64,000 nt of DNA from Thermanaerothrix solaris (lineage in GTDB: Bacteria > Chloroflexota > Anaerolineae > Anaerolineales > Anaerolineaceae), in the NCBI RefSeq assembly GCF_032334255.1, contig NZ_JAUHMF010000010.1, positions 25,876-89,875 on the forward strand, read 5' to 3'. Position numbers and translations under genes: made by a program. The notes beneath the pieces are model-generated. The model was not told the origin of the DNA, did no database searches, and worked only from the letters and a program-made list of their open reading frames with translations. Of this stretch, positions 54,875-63,746 are shown piece by piece. Every line of letters begins with the position of its first letter. The stretch's first letter is position 1.

Positions 54875-56377
54875 CTAAATGATCTTTGAGAAGAGATCGG
54901 GTATCCCCGTTGAGGCCCGATAGATGCTGTCGGCGTAATCTCGGGCCGTGTCAACATTGCCGGTATCACTGATGACCACCACATAGATTCGCAGACCCAA
55001 GTGGGTCTTTGCGTTCCGTATCCGATTCAGAAGATCGGATGACAGGGGGGTGTGGTAGCCGTCGGTGAGGATCAAAATGTCCGGGCCCTGATTCTGTTTC
55101 TCAGTAGCAATGTCCAGGGCCCGTTTGATAGCCTGTTCAGGCTCAGTCCCCTCTCCGTAAAAGACGGAGAGGTGTGCGATGAGTTGTTCGGGATCGTAAT
55201 GATCGGGCATGGTCCATTCCCGCATCTGCCCTGGGCCGGAGAAACAGATCGAGGTAAACCCTCGGCCCTCCCGCCGGCATGCCTCGGCAAGGGCCCATTC
55301 GATAGCCACGGCCAGGGCATGTTTGGAGCCTTCCATGGACCCCGATTCGTCCCGACATATAATGATCGGGCCTCGCCCTTGGGGTTCCTGCTCGAATTTC
55401 TTGTGAAGCAGTTCCCCTTGGGCCAAACGGATTAGGAAATCCGTTTGTAGCGCTGGGTTGCCGGAGGCCCAACGCACCAGTTCTGACGAGGCCAGGCTTG
55501 TAAAGTCCAGGCCCCGTCGGAAGAATCCTGTCATGTATGAACGTCCGTGAGGCGATTTTGACTCTTGGGCGTTCACAATTGGTTTCAGTCGTCCCAGATA
55601 ATCCTTGATCCGGGCAAACTCCGGGAATTTTGTCACGAGTTCTTTGACGGCCCGGATGGACTCTGGGTCAACCCTCTGGGGGTTGCCGCCGGCGGCAAGG
55701 TCAAAGCCTCTGGCGAGGCTCGCTGTGGATTTGACCTCTTCTTTGGCATCATTAGCGGCATTAACCCCCGCTAATTTGACCATGCCCTTGATTTTGGGAT
55801 TGTCAAGGGTATGGTTGAGGTTTTCCATGGCTTCGACGAAAGCCTTCTCTGTGGCGGAAATCTCCTCGGAAAGGTTTTCGATTTCTTGTTGAATTTGTTG
55901 CATTTTTTCAGGCTTATCGGTAACCTCTCCAAGAAGCTCGGATAGACTTTCGTATTGACGCCTTTTGGTTTGAAGGGATTCCCCCTTCTGCCTGGCGTCT
56001 TTCATGGCTTCCTTCAATTCTTCAGGGATGTTTTCAAAAACCTCCCCGTAATTGGAAGCCGCAATGCCGGCCAGGATTTTGTCCTGACCGACGGTTTCCC
56101 TGAGGGAACGAAACCCCGGTACCTCAACGAGAATCTCGAAGAAACGTTTAAGCGGTGAAAGATCAGGATCAACTCTATCGAGGAGTTGCGGAGAGCGCTT
56201 ATAGAGCGACAGGAATAGATCTTGAACCGGGTTGCCCCCATAGATTTGGGCGGCTTCCCGGTTCAGATCTTGAAGTTTCGGTATTTCCTTTTCCGAAACC
56301 TCCCGCCAGTCCTCGGCGTCGAAGACGCCGGTCTGGAAGACAGAGCGGAGGTTCAAAAACTTTCGGATCAGGTTCAT
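54875..56377 (-). CDS. VWA-domain protein (ViaA-like partner of the AAA+ ATPase)
   Basis: A 500-residue protein. A helical N-terminal two-thirds with a coiled-coil segment (about residues 130-195) is followed by a von Willebrand A domain: IICRDESGSMEG (MIDAS DxSxS), YGEGTEP, and ILTDGYHTP. It lies directly after a MoxR/RavA-type ATPase, the arrangement of RavA-ViaA and related AAA+/VWA pairs, in which the VWA protein modulates the ATPase and membrane or metal-related assembly. Its role on a mobile element is unclear. Confidence 0.8.
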   Translation of the reverse strand: MNLIRKFLNLRSVFQTGVFDAEDWREVSEKEIPKLQDLNREAAQIYGGNPVQDLFLSLYKRSPQLLDRVDPDLSPLKRFFEILVEVPGFRSLRETVGQDKILAGIAASNYGEVFENIPEELKEAMKDARQKGESLQTKRRQYESLSELLGEVTDKPEKMQQIQQEIENLSEEISATEKAFVEAMENLNHTLDNPKIKGMVKLAGVNAANDAKEEVKSTASLARGFDLAAGGNPQRVDPESIRAVKELVTKFPEFARIKDYLGRLKPIVNAQESKSPHGRSYMTGFFRRGLDFTSLASSELVRWASGNPALQTDFLIRLAQGELLHKKFEQEPQGRGPIIICRDESGSMEGSKHALAVAIEWALAEACRREGRGFTSICFSGPGQMREWTMPDHYDPEQLIAHLSVFYGEGTEPEQAIKRALDIATEKQNQGPDILILTDGYHTPLSSDLLNRIRNAKTHLGLRIYVVVISDTGNVDTARDYADSIYRASTGIPDLFSKII

Positions 56378-56393
56378 CTGTCACCTCCACAAG

Positions 56394-57617
56394 TTAGATT
56401 GAGTCGATGACGGCGTTGATGATCTCGTCCGCTGCGGTGATGACGGTTCCGATCCGTGCTTGATACTCCTGATTGCCATCCACAATAGCCTTGGCCTCTT
56501 TTTTGATCCGCCGGGCCTGGGCTGCAACGTCGAGTTTGTCCTCGTTGCGGTTTGCCCGTTGCAGTCGCTCGCGGAGTTCGGCGAGGGCAACCTCGAGTTT
56601 AATAACCTGGCCTGCCAGCGGATCGGTCAAACCAAGGATGAATTCTCGGATGTCGGTTTCATCTTCGGGACGCCCCCAGAGCGTCCACCGCAGGACCGAG
56701 AGGTCCTTGATGCTTATCTTGTCCCGCCCCGCCAGGGTTGCGCTGGCGCGGGCGACTCGGAGGGACTTGACCCAGCGGCGGTTGGACACAAAGATTCCGT
56801 TCTCGTCGAGGTGCTTTTTTATGTCCAGTAGCGCCTCGATGATTTCGGTGTTGCTACGTCCTTCCTCCAGGGCCAGATAATCATTCAGCCCTGCGATGAG
56901 TCTGATCTCATCCGCCGACGAAACGGTCGGAATAGGATTACGGATACCCTCGGCGGCGAGTAGAGCACGAAAAACCTCCTCATCGCGTAGAGGCGGGACG
57001 GACAGTCTTACGGTGAGACGGTCCCAGGCAGCGGCATAATCACGTTGCGAAGGGATCTCGTTCGAGGCGGCAATTGCGGTGACCAGAGGGATTTGGACAT
57101 CCCCCTCCGGCGTGGAAATCATACGCTCCTCGAGGGCATCGAGGAGCATGTTTACGACCTGTGGGCTGGCCTTAAAGAATTCGTCGAGGATGGCCACATT
57201 GGCCACCGCAAGACCGCTCCAGCGGCGGACCCATCGGCCTTTCTGGAACTCCAGGGCATCGATGGGCCCGAAGAGATCCTCCATTCCGGTTGCGGGATTG
57301 AGGACAATCCGGAAGGATTGTCCGCCAACGGCTTCTGCGAAAAGCCGAGCCAGGGTGGACTTTGCCGTTCCAGGGGGGGAGACCAAAAAGACGTGCTCAC
57401 CGGCGCAGGCGGCGGTCAGGAGCGCCTGAACCGGTTCTTCCATGCCGGCCAGACGAGATTTGATCTCGTGGGCAATTTTTGAGATTTTCTCGATCAAATC
57501 GTCGGTCGTGACCTCGGTCCCGTTCGGGCAATGGTTCGTCAGGAACGTCTGTCCGGCGAGGCGGGCATCACCGGGCGCTTGGGTAGAAATGTAACGGTTT
57601 GAAAGCCTTATGTACAT
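56394..57617 (-). CDS. MoxR/RavA-type AAA+ ATPase
   Basis: A 407-residue protein from the ATG at 57617 (AAAGGAGG upstream). Walker A is SPPGTAKST (residues 80-88, first Gly replaced by Ser), Walker B is VAILDEFFKA (about 151-160), sensor-I region TAIAASNEIPSQ, and the RavA-like C-terminal helical bundle. Such ATPases work with VWA partners (the next gene). The operon context of replication genes is unusual. Good family match overall. Confidence 0.88.
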   Translation of the reverse strand: MYIRLSNRYISTQAPGDARLAGQTFLTNHCPNGTEVTTDDLIEKISKIAHEIKSRLAGMEEPVQALLTAACAGEHVFLVSPPGTAKSTLARLFAEAVGGQSFRIVLNPATGMEDLFGPIDALEFQKGRWVRRWSGLAVANVAILDEFFKASPQVVNMLLDALEERMISTPEGDVQIPLVTAIAASNEIPSQRDYAAAWDRLTVRLSVPPLRDEEVFRALLAAEGIRNPIPTVSSADEIRLIAGLNDYLALEEGRSNTEIIEALLDIKKHLDENGIFVSNRRWVKSLRVARASATLAGRDKISIKDLSVLRWTLWGRPEDETDIREFILGLTDPLAGQVIKLEVALAELRERLQRANRNEDKLDVAAQARRIKKEAKAIVDGNQEYQARIGTVITAADEIINAVIDSI

Positions 57618-57641
57618 GCGGATTTCCTCCTTTCTTTTCTT

Positions 57642-58550
57642 TTAGAGGGTAAACAATGTGTCTTGGGTTTGGGGGACAGAGACGGGGAGGGCATCAAGGG
57701 CGTCAAGGAGGTCTTGATAAGTTTGCTCCAAAGCCGTAGCGATCACCTCAAAGTTGGATTCAAATGTTTCTTTGTAGACCTCGACCCTTGAGGCCAGGGT
57801 CTTATATTTCTCAAAGGCGGCCTGAAGCGCTGCCTTTTTGTTTTCCCCCCTGACATTGGGGGATTTGAGGTTTTTCGACGAGGCTTTTAGGTCGTTGAGT
57901 TCCTGGATAAGGAAGTCAAAGATTGACTTCTTGATATCGTTCAGGGCAGCTTCCTCGTCGTCCAGGATCCGGACGTACGAGAATTCAATTCTCTCGTCCG
58001 AAGACTTTAGGGCTTGGCGGATATCTGACAGAACCTCGGGTACCGCAGGGGCAGAACGGATGTTTGCGGGGATGAAGTAAAGCCCTCCGGTTTTGCGAAC
58101 GGGCGCCCCCAGGAGAGCATCCAGGAGCATCCTACGGATGTGCCGACGCAGATCCTGGGCATCGGCGTAGTTAAGTGCGTCTTGGTAGCAGAGATCAATT
58201 TTTTCAATGATGGCCTCGCACTGTATATCGTTAGGTGCGGTGGACAAAATTTCATAGGTGGCACCGGACTGCAAAAACTCTGCGGCGATAAGGGGGATAG
58301 TGATGACGCGCTTCTCCTTGTCGGGAATATCGCGGATCACCTCCGCCAAAAACTGCTTCTTCGTGTTTGCTACTTTCCGGAGTGTGATCCTATATCCCTC
58401 AAACTCCTCCCTCATCGCCAATGCGGCGACGGTCGTTGCCTTTTGCCACGCCTGCAACGGCGGAGGGGACGCAAGCCCAAGCGATTTCAGTTTATCGAAG
58501 GCGACCAGAACATCGTCTGGTACAGCCCACCAAACAAGGTGCCCTTTCAT
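57642..58550 (-). CDS. Hypothetical protein (DUF6744-like), 302 aa
   Basis: Starts at the ATG at 58550. N-terminal segment MKGHLVWWAVPDDVLVAFDK is reminiscent of a domain often found next to MoxR/VWA pairs in phages and plasmids (DUF6744-like, from memory), followed by a helical region and a long coiled-coil C-terminal part (FEKYKTLASRVEVYKETFES). It lies immediately upstream of the AAA+ gene and is likely a partner. A long terminator-like palindrome lies before it. Confidence 0.6.
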   Translation of the reverse strand: MKGHLVWWAVPDDVLVAFDKLKSLGLASPPPLQAWQKATTVAALAMREEFEGYRITLRKVANTKKQFLAEVIRDIPDKEKRVITIPLIAAEFLQSGATYEILSTAPNDIQCEAIIEKIDLCYQDALNYADAQDLRRHIRRMLLDALLGAPVRKTGGLYFIPANIRSAPAVPEVLSDIRQALKSSDERIEFSYVRILDDEEAALNDIKKSIFDFLIQELNDLKASSKNLKSPNVRGENKKAALQAAFEKYKTLASRVEVYKETFESNFEVIATALEQTYQDLLDALDALPVSVPQTQDTLFTL

Positions 58551-58580
58551 GTTTCACCTCCTTCCCTTTTTGGAAAATAA

Positions 58581-58612
58581 CAGAGAGGCGGTGCTCGAGC
58601 ACCGCCTCTCTG
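58581..58612 (-). terminator. 32-bp perfect palindrome, intrinsic terminator
   Basis: CAGAGAGGCGGTGCTC and its exact complement, without spacer. On the minus strand it is followed by TTATTTTCC. It lies between the 58632 gene and the 58550 gene and would end or attenuate transcription there. Confidence 0.7.
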
Positions 58613-58631
58613 ATACTTCGAGAGTTTGCCG

Positions 58632-58901
58632 TTACAGCAGGTACTTTTTGACCTCCCGGATGATCTTTGTGACCTCATTGTCGTTGCTGGCCGCCTCTCT
58701 CAGGAGGTCGAACAGCGAGATTACGGCCACCCATGCGCCACGATACTGATCCTGGGCGCTGATGTTGTCGATGATCTCGTTCTCGCTCTTGGCCGCCCAG
58801 AGACTGATAACCGGTTGTCCATCTTGTGGAATAGCAATGACGATGTGTAGCGGAATAGATTCTTCGTAGCGGAAGTGGGGGGCCGTAATTCTTCGTCCCA
58901 T
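58632..58901 (-). CDS. Small hypothetical protein, 89 aa
   Basis: Starts at the ATG at 58901, inside a run of small genes; it is four bases downstream of the YubB-like gene. The product (MGRRITAPHFRYEESIPLHI then VIAIPQDGQPVISLWAAK) is a beta-rich protein with a helical C-terminus. No family recognised. Confidence 0.55.
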   Translation of the reverse strand: MGRRITAPHFRYEESIPLHIVIAIPQDGQPVISLWAAKSENEIIDNISAQDQYRGAWVAVISLFDLLREAASNDNEVTKIIREVKKYLL

Positions 58902-58905
58902 GTCT

Positions 58906-59382
58906 TCATGATAACGATGCGTGGTAGTCTATGTCAACCTCATTGGCTTCATCATCGATATGAATCTGGTCGTCGATGACATTTCCGTTTCCAATTGCGA
59001 TATGTCCCCAAAACAAACCCGTTTCCTCCCACACCTCATCGAACGTGAAGGTAAGAGAGGGGTATCTTTTGGATACGGTCAACGCCCACTCTATAGGTAA
59101 CGAGTTTGCGAACTCGCATGTGATTGAAAGCATGCGAGACGCAATATCGATCTCAATGTTTTTGATTACGGCGTCCCATTTTGTCCCCCAATTTTCGAGA
59201 CGCCATGTATACCAAGCCGGGAGCCCGTTTTCCTCGCTGGAAAGTTCAGGAGTGGGAAGGAAAGATTCAAGCAGACGCACGTTTTTGATGCCGATTTTTG
59301 TCTCGGCACCAAAGAGTTCTGCGAGGAAATCTGGGAGTTCAGCACCGGCGATCTTTAGGTTGGTTAAGACCCAGTTCGGCAT
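58906..59382 (-). CDS. YubB ferredoxin-like-domain protein (DUF1281-like)
   Basis: A 158-residue protein from the ATG at 59382 (GGAGG six bases upstream). It matches the YubB pattern common on conjugative plasmids: MPNWVLTNLKIAG at the N-terminus, WYTWRLENWGTKWDA in the middle, and ALTVSKRYPSLTFTF. No enzymatic role is established for the family. A 17-residue open frame (59385-59438) precedes it. Confidence 0.7.
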   Translation of the reverse strand: MPNWVLTNLKIAGAELPDFLAELFGAETKIGIKNVRLLESFLPTPELSSEENGLPAWYTWRLENWGTKWDAVIKNIEIDIASRMLSITCEFANSLPIEWALTVSKRYPSLTFTFDEVWEETGLFWGHIAIGNGNVIDDQIHIDDEANEVDIDYHASLS

Positions 59383-59384
59383 CC

Positions 59385-59438
59385 TTAACCTCCAGAAGCG
59401 ATTATGAGAATGTCCGGGCTTTCAGCGATTCTGACCAT
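59385..59438 (-). CDS. Possible 17-residue leader peptide
   Basis: ATG at 59438 with AAAAGGAGG five bases upstream, and a TAA at 59385-59387, just before the ribosome site of the YubB-like gene. Product MVRIAESPDILIIASGG. Strong ribosome site but tiny size; could be a leader or a chance frame between the hairpin and the next gene. Confidence 0.35.
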   Translation of the reverse strand: MVRIAESPDILIIASGG

Positions 59439-59456
59439 AAGCCTCCTTTTCTAGTT

Positions 59457-59492
59457 GCAGTAGAAGCGGCGGTTTTCTGCCGCTTCTACTGC
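59457..59492. terminator. Perfect 14-bp hairpin at the end of the helicase gene
   Basis: Arms 59457-59470 and 59479-59492 with an eight-base loop; the stem includes the stop codon (59486-59488). No T-tract follows on the minus strand, so it may protect the 3' end or mark a processing site. Confidence 0.45.
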
Positions 59493-62400
59493 TGCTCAAA
59501 CAAAGGCAGAGAGAATGTCGCCGATGGCTTCCGTCGGCTTTCCCGCTGGATAGCAATTCCCCTGGCCGCGGCCCATTCCTGCCAGCTAAGCCGGACAGGT
59601 TCCGGCTTGGCTGTAGTCGGGGTTGGAGCAGGGGGAACGGGAGAGGCAGACACGATCTTCCCATTGGCAAAGACGCTTTCGAGGGTTGGGACCTCAATTC
59701 CATCGAGGTAAACCTTTGCAAGTTGCCGGAGGATGTTCCCGGCGATGTCTTCGTCCATGCTCTCGATGGCCAGGTCTTCGCCGTACAAGAAACCGGCGGA
59801 GGAAGCTTTGGCTTTGATGAGATTTAGGGCTGTCTCCTCCATGGTGTTCTTGTATATGGGAAACACAACCTTGACCTCATTCTTTTGGCCGAGTCTCCAG
59901 ACTCGGCGCATAGCCTGCCACAGGGTGTAGAGACTGTAGACAGGCTCGTAGAAGACCACCGTCGAGAATTGGATGAGGTCAAGGCCTGTTTTGACTAGTT
60001 CGGGGTTGGTAATTAGAACATCCAACTCCGCCGCCACCCTTTTGATCCATTCTTCCCGCTTTCGGGGGGCGATTTCCTCAGAGAGGGTTTCAACTCTGAA
60101 GCCCGAAAGCACCGAGGCGAGGCGACAACGAATGTCCCGCACCCCGGTCTGCCGGACGTAGACCAAGACTTTGCGTCCGGCCGACACCTCTCCCCTGACG
60201 AGGTCAAGGAGGTACTGCTCCTTTGGTGAAATGTCAGGGTAGGCCGGCAGGGTCATGATTACGGGTCCGTCTTCTCCGTATCCTCGCGTCACTCGTTCTT
60301 CGCGGAATACGGAGTTTGGGCGTGAGAGGCCCCACTGCAAAAAAGAAGACAGCCATGAGCGGTCGGAGCGGGCCATATCTTTGAGACGGTCCAGCATCCG
60401 GCTGTATTCTTGATGCCAAACAGGATCTGGAGTTATTTCAACTGTTGCCTCCGAGTAGGGAGGCAATTTCTCACCGAGATCATCCATGGACACAAAAAGT
60501 GTCCTGTCGATGATCTCCGGTAGAATTTTCGGAGACACACCGGGTTTCTCGACAACGGTGAGACTTCGGCGGGTAATGCGGGTGTAGTATCCAAATCGTT
60601 CCTTCTTTTCCTTTGTTATCCGTTCTACATTTCCGTAGGTCTCGACCCATTCTTGCTCTTGAAACCCGTACTTCCCGTATAGACGTTCGTCCATACGGGC
60701 GAGAAGGTGAAAAATCGTTGAAGCCTTCCCACCAAAAAATGTCCCGGTGAGACCGAGGACATATTTGGTGGATTTGACTAATCGGTAAAAAGCGACACCA
60801 CGGTCTGTGGATTTTCCTTTGTACTCGTGCAGTTCATCTGCAATGAGTAATTTAAAGGTGCCTCGGTGTCGCTTTTTGATGTAATCTGCGATAGCCTCAC
60901 GCCGCTCTGCCACGACGAAAAGCGGGCGGTGGCATGCAGGGCAGAGGGTAGGTTTTTTCTCCCAACCCTCAGGGGCATTTTGCCCACAGTGAGGGCAAAC
61001 GGGAGTTTTAGTATTGTTCACCCCTCCCCGATGGAAGGCCTCGTGACCGCAGCGCCAGCAGGTGTATTTGCCGGCAACCACGGTATTAAGCGCGTTGCAT
61101 TTTTGGCACCAGACGTGGCTGTCTTTTTTGTACTTATTTCGGTATGCCACGGCTGGTTTCCACCCTCCACCCATTTTTGCGGAGGTGGAAGCAACGACCG
61201 CTATGGCCTTTTTCCCTTTTGACCTGGAAAGAAACACTTCCAGGTCATTCTGTTTACCGATGGAGCGTATTTCCTCCACGATCACATCCGGCCCAAGCAC
61301 CTCCTTTGCCTCACGTTTCCACTTTTCCGTGAGGTGAGGGGGGCAGAGCACCAGGACTGGATAGGCCTGGAGGATTTCCGCGACGGCCAGGGCAACGGTT
61401 GTTTTACCCCAGCCCATATCTGCCTGGAAGACCAAGCGTTTTCTTGTTATTAGACCCTTGGCCAGCCCTGTGGCGGCAATTTTCTGACTGGTAAGGAGGC
61501 CGGGTTCTTTCTGGCCGGGTAAGGGCTTGCGCCATTTCCCCAGGCCACTAAGGATTTTCTCCACATCGGCGGGGATTTTCCCGTCGAACAGGGGAGGGAA
61601 TTTTCGGGCTGCTTGGGCGGCAATGGCAGCGCCGTGTTTCTCGAAAAGAACGGCGAGGTCGTGATCGGTTTCGATGAACTGGACCTCGCCGGTTTTCGTG
61701 TCCAGAAGGGTTACCTCCGGGACATTGATAACCTTTTCTCTGCGAGTATTTTCCTCCTCCCCTTCTTCTTCTTCTTCAATGACCCGCTTGATTGTTCTCC
61801 CTTTTACAAGTGCATCGCCGAGATCGATTGTCCCGACGATGCCAGAAGCGACAATCAGGGCAAGATGCCCTTTCTTGAGGGGGACAATGGGTTGGATGGT
61901 CGGTGGGGTGGACTGAAGTCTACCAACATAGGTGGACAGGTTGAATGAAGGCGGTGATGGTTTTTGGTATATCACCGCGTTATCATCCTTGCCCTCAGGG
62001 ATGTAGTACCGTTCTCTGATCGGAAAATTCCTAATGAAGAGAGGGGACTGATCGTTCTCGGGGGTATCCCTAACGGCCAGGATAACGATCTGTTTGAACT
62101 CTTTATAGATATCTTGGGGATAACGCCAGATGGTGATTCTGGCGTAATTCTCTATAAGGAAGTCCTCCACCTCAGCGAGTGTCTTTTCCTGGATGATCAA
62201 TACCAACACGCCTCTCTTGATCAGAGCGGGGGTGAATTTCTCCAGGAAAACCAATTCCAGCCGTTTTCCCGAATCATCCGTATCATATGGAGGATTCAGG
62301 AACAATAAGGAAAATGCTTGTGGGGTAAACTCGCATTCCTGCGCGGGGGCGTTGAGGACAACGTCCAATCGCTGGCGGGCTTCCTCGGCGCGTGAATATG

Positions 62401-62617
62401 AGATCTCGACGCCAAACGTCTTAACCCACCGCAATCCTCCGCGGTAGTTTCTTATATGGCTGGCCAAAGCGGCCAGCGCCACGCCGTCCCCACAGCACGG
62501 GTCGAGAATAGTAAATGTTCCCGACCCGCTAACGGGAGAAAGGATGCGTTTCAGTTCTTCAAGTACTTCCGGTTGGGTTGGGTAATACCCAACCTTCTTC
62601 TGTGCCTCCAATCTCAT
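59486..62617 (-). CDS. DNA methyltransferase - superfamily 2 helicase fusion
   Basis: A 1,043-residue protein. Residues 1-180 are an N6-adenine methylase-like fold: LDPCCGDG (residues 39-45, SAM loop) and LFLNPPYD (N108-P-P-Y, catalytic). From about 390 there is a SNF2/SF2 helicase: ADMGWGKTT (Walker A), LIADELHEYKG (DExH), LTGTFFGG, with two inserted CxxC zinc pairs (WCQKCN...CWRCG; VCPHCG...CPACH), and a C-terminal helicase half (VLITNPELVKTGLDL, AMRRVWRLGQ). Such fusions are seen on phages and plasmids as anti-restriction or DNA-modification factors. Start ATG overlaps the upstream stop (ATGA). Confidence 0.85.
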   Translation of the reverse strand: MRLEAQKKVGYYPTQPEVLEELKRILSPVSGSGTFTILDPCCGDGVALAALASHIRNYRGGLRWVKTFGVEISYSRAEEARQRLDVVLNAPAQECEFTPQAFSLLFLNPPYDTDDSGKRLELVFLEKFTPALIKRGVLVLIIQEKTLAEVEDFLIENYARITIWRYPQDIYKEFKQIVILAVRDTPENDQSPLFIRNFPIRERYYIPEGKDDNAVIYQKPSPPSFNLSTYVGRLQSTPPTIQPIVPLKKGHLALIVASGIVGTIDLGDALVKGRTIKRVIEEEEEGEEENTRREKVINVPEVTLLDTKTGEVQFIETDHDLAVLFEKHGAAIAAQAARKFPPLFDGKIPADVEKILSGLGKWRKPLPGQKEPGLLTSQKIAATGLAKGLITRKRLVFQADMGWGKTTVALAVAEILQAYPVLVLCPPHLTEKWKREAKEVLGPDVIVEEIRSIGKQNDLEVFLSRSKGKKAIAVVASTSAKMGGGWKPAVAYRNKYKKDSHVWCQKCNALNTVVAGKYTCWRCGHEAFHRGGVNNTKTPVCPHCGQNAPEGWEKKPTLCPACHRPLFVVAERREAIADYIKKRHRGTFKLLIADELHEYKGKSTDRGVAFYRLVKSTKYVLGLTGTFFGGKASTIFHLLARMDERLYGKYGFQEQEWVETYGNVERITKEKKERFGYYTRITRRSLTVVEKPGVSPKILPEIIDRTLFVSMDDLGEKLPPYSEATVEITPDPVWHQEYSRMLDRLKDMARSDRSWLSSFLQWGLSRPNSVFREERVTRGYGEDGPVIMTLPAYPDISPKEQYLLDLVRGEVSAGRKVLVYVRQTGVRDIRCRLASVLSGFRVETLSEEIAPRKREEWIKRVAAELDVLITNPELVKTGLDLIQFSTVVFYEPVYSLYTLWQAMRRVWRLGQKNEVKVVFPIYKNTMEETALNLIKAKASSAGFLYGEDLAIESMDEDIAGNILRQLAKVYLDGIEVPTLESVFANGKIVSASPVPPAPTPTTAKPEPVRLSWQEWAAARGIAIQRESRRKPSATFSLPLFEQQ

Positions 62618-63129
62618 GATTTATCCTCCTTTGCTATTCTTGAGATAACATCTGCCCACTCCCTTGGGTTGTTTTGAACCTTGAGGGCAGAGAGGCGCTC
62701 TTGGCCGATCACGCGAAGAGGTGTGATTAGGCCGCGTTCCCGGCCTGATAGGATGATTCTTTCTCCCCAGTCCAACCGGAAAGGCACTCTCAAGTGGTGC
62801 TCGAGGGCGCTGAGGAGATTTTCCTCACCGAGGACAAAGAAGTGGTCCCAATCGGCGTGGAGCCTCTGGAACCGACGGTCAAAAGCAACAAGATCGGGGG
62901 TTAGGCGGACGACCAGTGAATCACTGGGGACAACGTAGATTCCGCTCTTGTTTTTTGTCTCCAGGAGTTTCAGACTCTCGCCCTTGATGATTGAGGCCCT
63001 GAGACTTTTCAGGGCCTGGTAATTTCCCGATGCAAGAAGGGCGAGGATATAAAAGTTATTTTCAAGAATGACCAGGTGGCAAGCGACGGCCACCTGGTCA
63101 TTGTGGATGATGGGTAGCGAGTTGGTCAT
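62614..63129 (-). CDS. Hypothetical protein, 171 aa
   Basis: Starts at the ATG at 63129, overlapping the upstream stop (ATGA), and itself overlaps the helicase start. A beta-rich protein (VAVACHLVILENNFYILALL, GIYVVPSDSLVVRLTPDLVA) without recognised domain. Position suggests work with the methyltransferase-helicase. Confidence 0.6.
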   Translation of the reverse strand: MTNSLPIIHNDQVAVACHLVILENNFYILALLASGNYQALKSLRASIIKGESLKLLETKNKSGIYVVPSDSLVVRLTPDLVAFDRRFQRLHADWDHFFVLGEENLLSALEHHLRVPFRLDWGERIILSGRERGLITPLRVIGQERLSALKVQNNPREWADVISRIAKEDKS

Positions 63130-63656
63130 ATTTCCCTCTTCCCTTCTATGTCAATTGCGGCCATGATGGTCTTGAAGAATAGATCGGCGATCATTGCCCT
63201 TGGAATGTCCACCAAGCGGGATTCCAGGTTTTTAATGGTCGGCGACATAACCCGGAACAGTTGTTCAGCGCTTGGCTTGCCGAAGTAGGTCCACGCGGAC
63301 AAGATTTCATAGATGAGCCCGTACGTGGCTACAGCAGCCACAAAAACCCCGTATGGGTCGAGGTGGTTGAGGCAGAGGCTCTGTCCGAGGGCTTTGAATG
63401 CGGTCTTTTGACCACAGATAAGGCAGTTTCCGGTTATGACGATAGGTTGGTCGAGACCGCCGACGGAATTTTCGGGAAAAATCTCGGGAAAAACATGATG
63501 AGGCGTGGAAGAAGAGTTAAAAACGAGAGAAAGGAATTCGCGTGAGCGGGCGCATTCAAGGCATACAGGTACGGTTGGCAAGTGCATATGCATAGCGGTA
63601 GACAACCGCATCGAGTACTCCACACAGGTTTCTGATGAGCATATAGTGCATTTCAT
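63126..63656 (-). CDS. Zinc-finger protein of unknown function, 176 aa
   Basis: Starts at the ATG at 63656 (GGAGG four bases upstream). N-terminal CxxC (MKCTICSSETCVEY), VCLECARSREFL, and GNCLICGQKTAF give two zinc-binding clusters, then a helical C-terminal domain. Likely binds nucleic acid or protein. The terminator at 63682-63717 separates it from the primase. Confidence 0.6.
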   Translation of the reverse strand: MKCTICSSETCVEYSMRLSTAMHMHLPTVPVCLECARSREFLSLVFNSSSTPHHVFPEIFPENSVGGLDQPIVITGNCLICGQKTAFKALGQSLCLNHLDPYGVFVAAVATYGLIYEILSAWTYFGKPSAEQLFRVMSPTIKNLESRLVDIPRAMIADLFFKTIMAAIDIEGKREI

Positions 63657-63681
63657 GTTTCCTCCTTCTTTTCTGGCCGGC

Positions 63682-63717
63682 AAAAAACTCACGGGCGTGG
63701 GTGTCCACGCCCGTGAG
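63682..63717 (-). terminator. Intrinsic terminator after the primase gene
   Basis: Thirteen-base perfect stem (63705-63717 with 63688-63700), loop GTGT, followed on the minus strand by TTTTTT. It would stop transcripts from the primase gene; the genes downstream may need their own promoter or antitermination. Confidence 0.85.
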
Positions 63718-63746
63718 CCTGTTGACTGGGGTATCCTGGAGATGGT

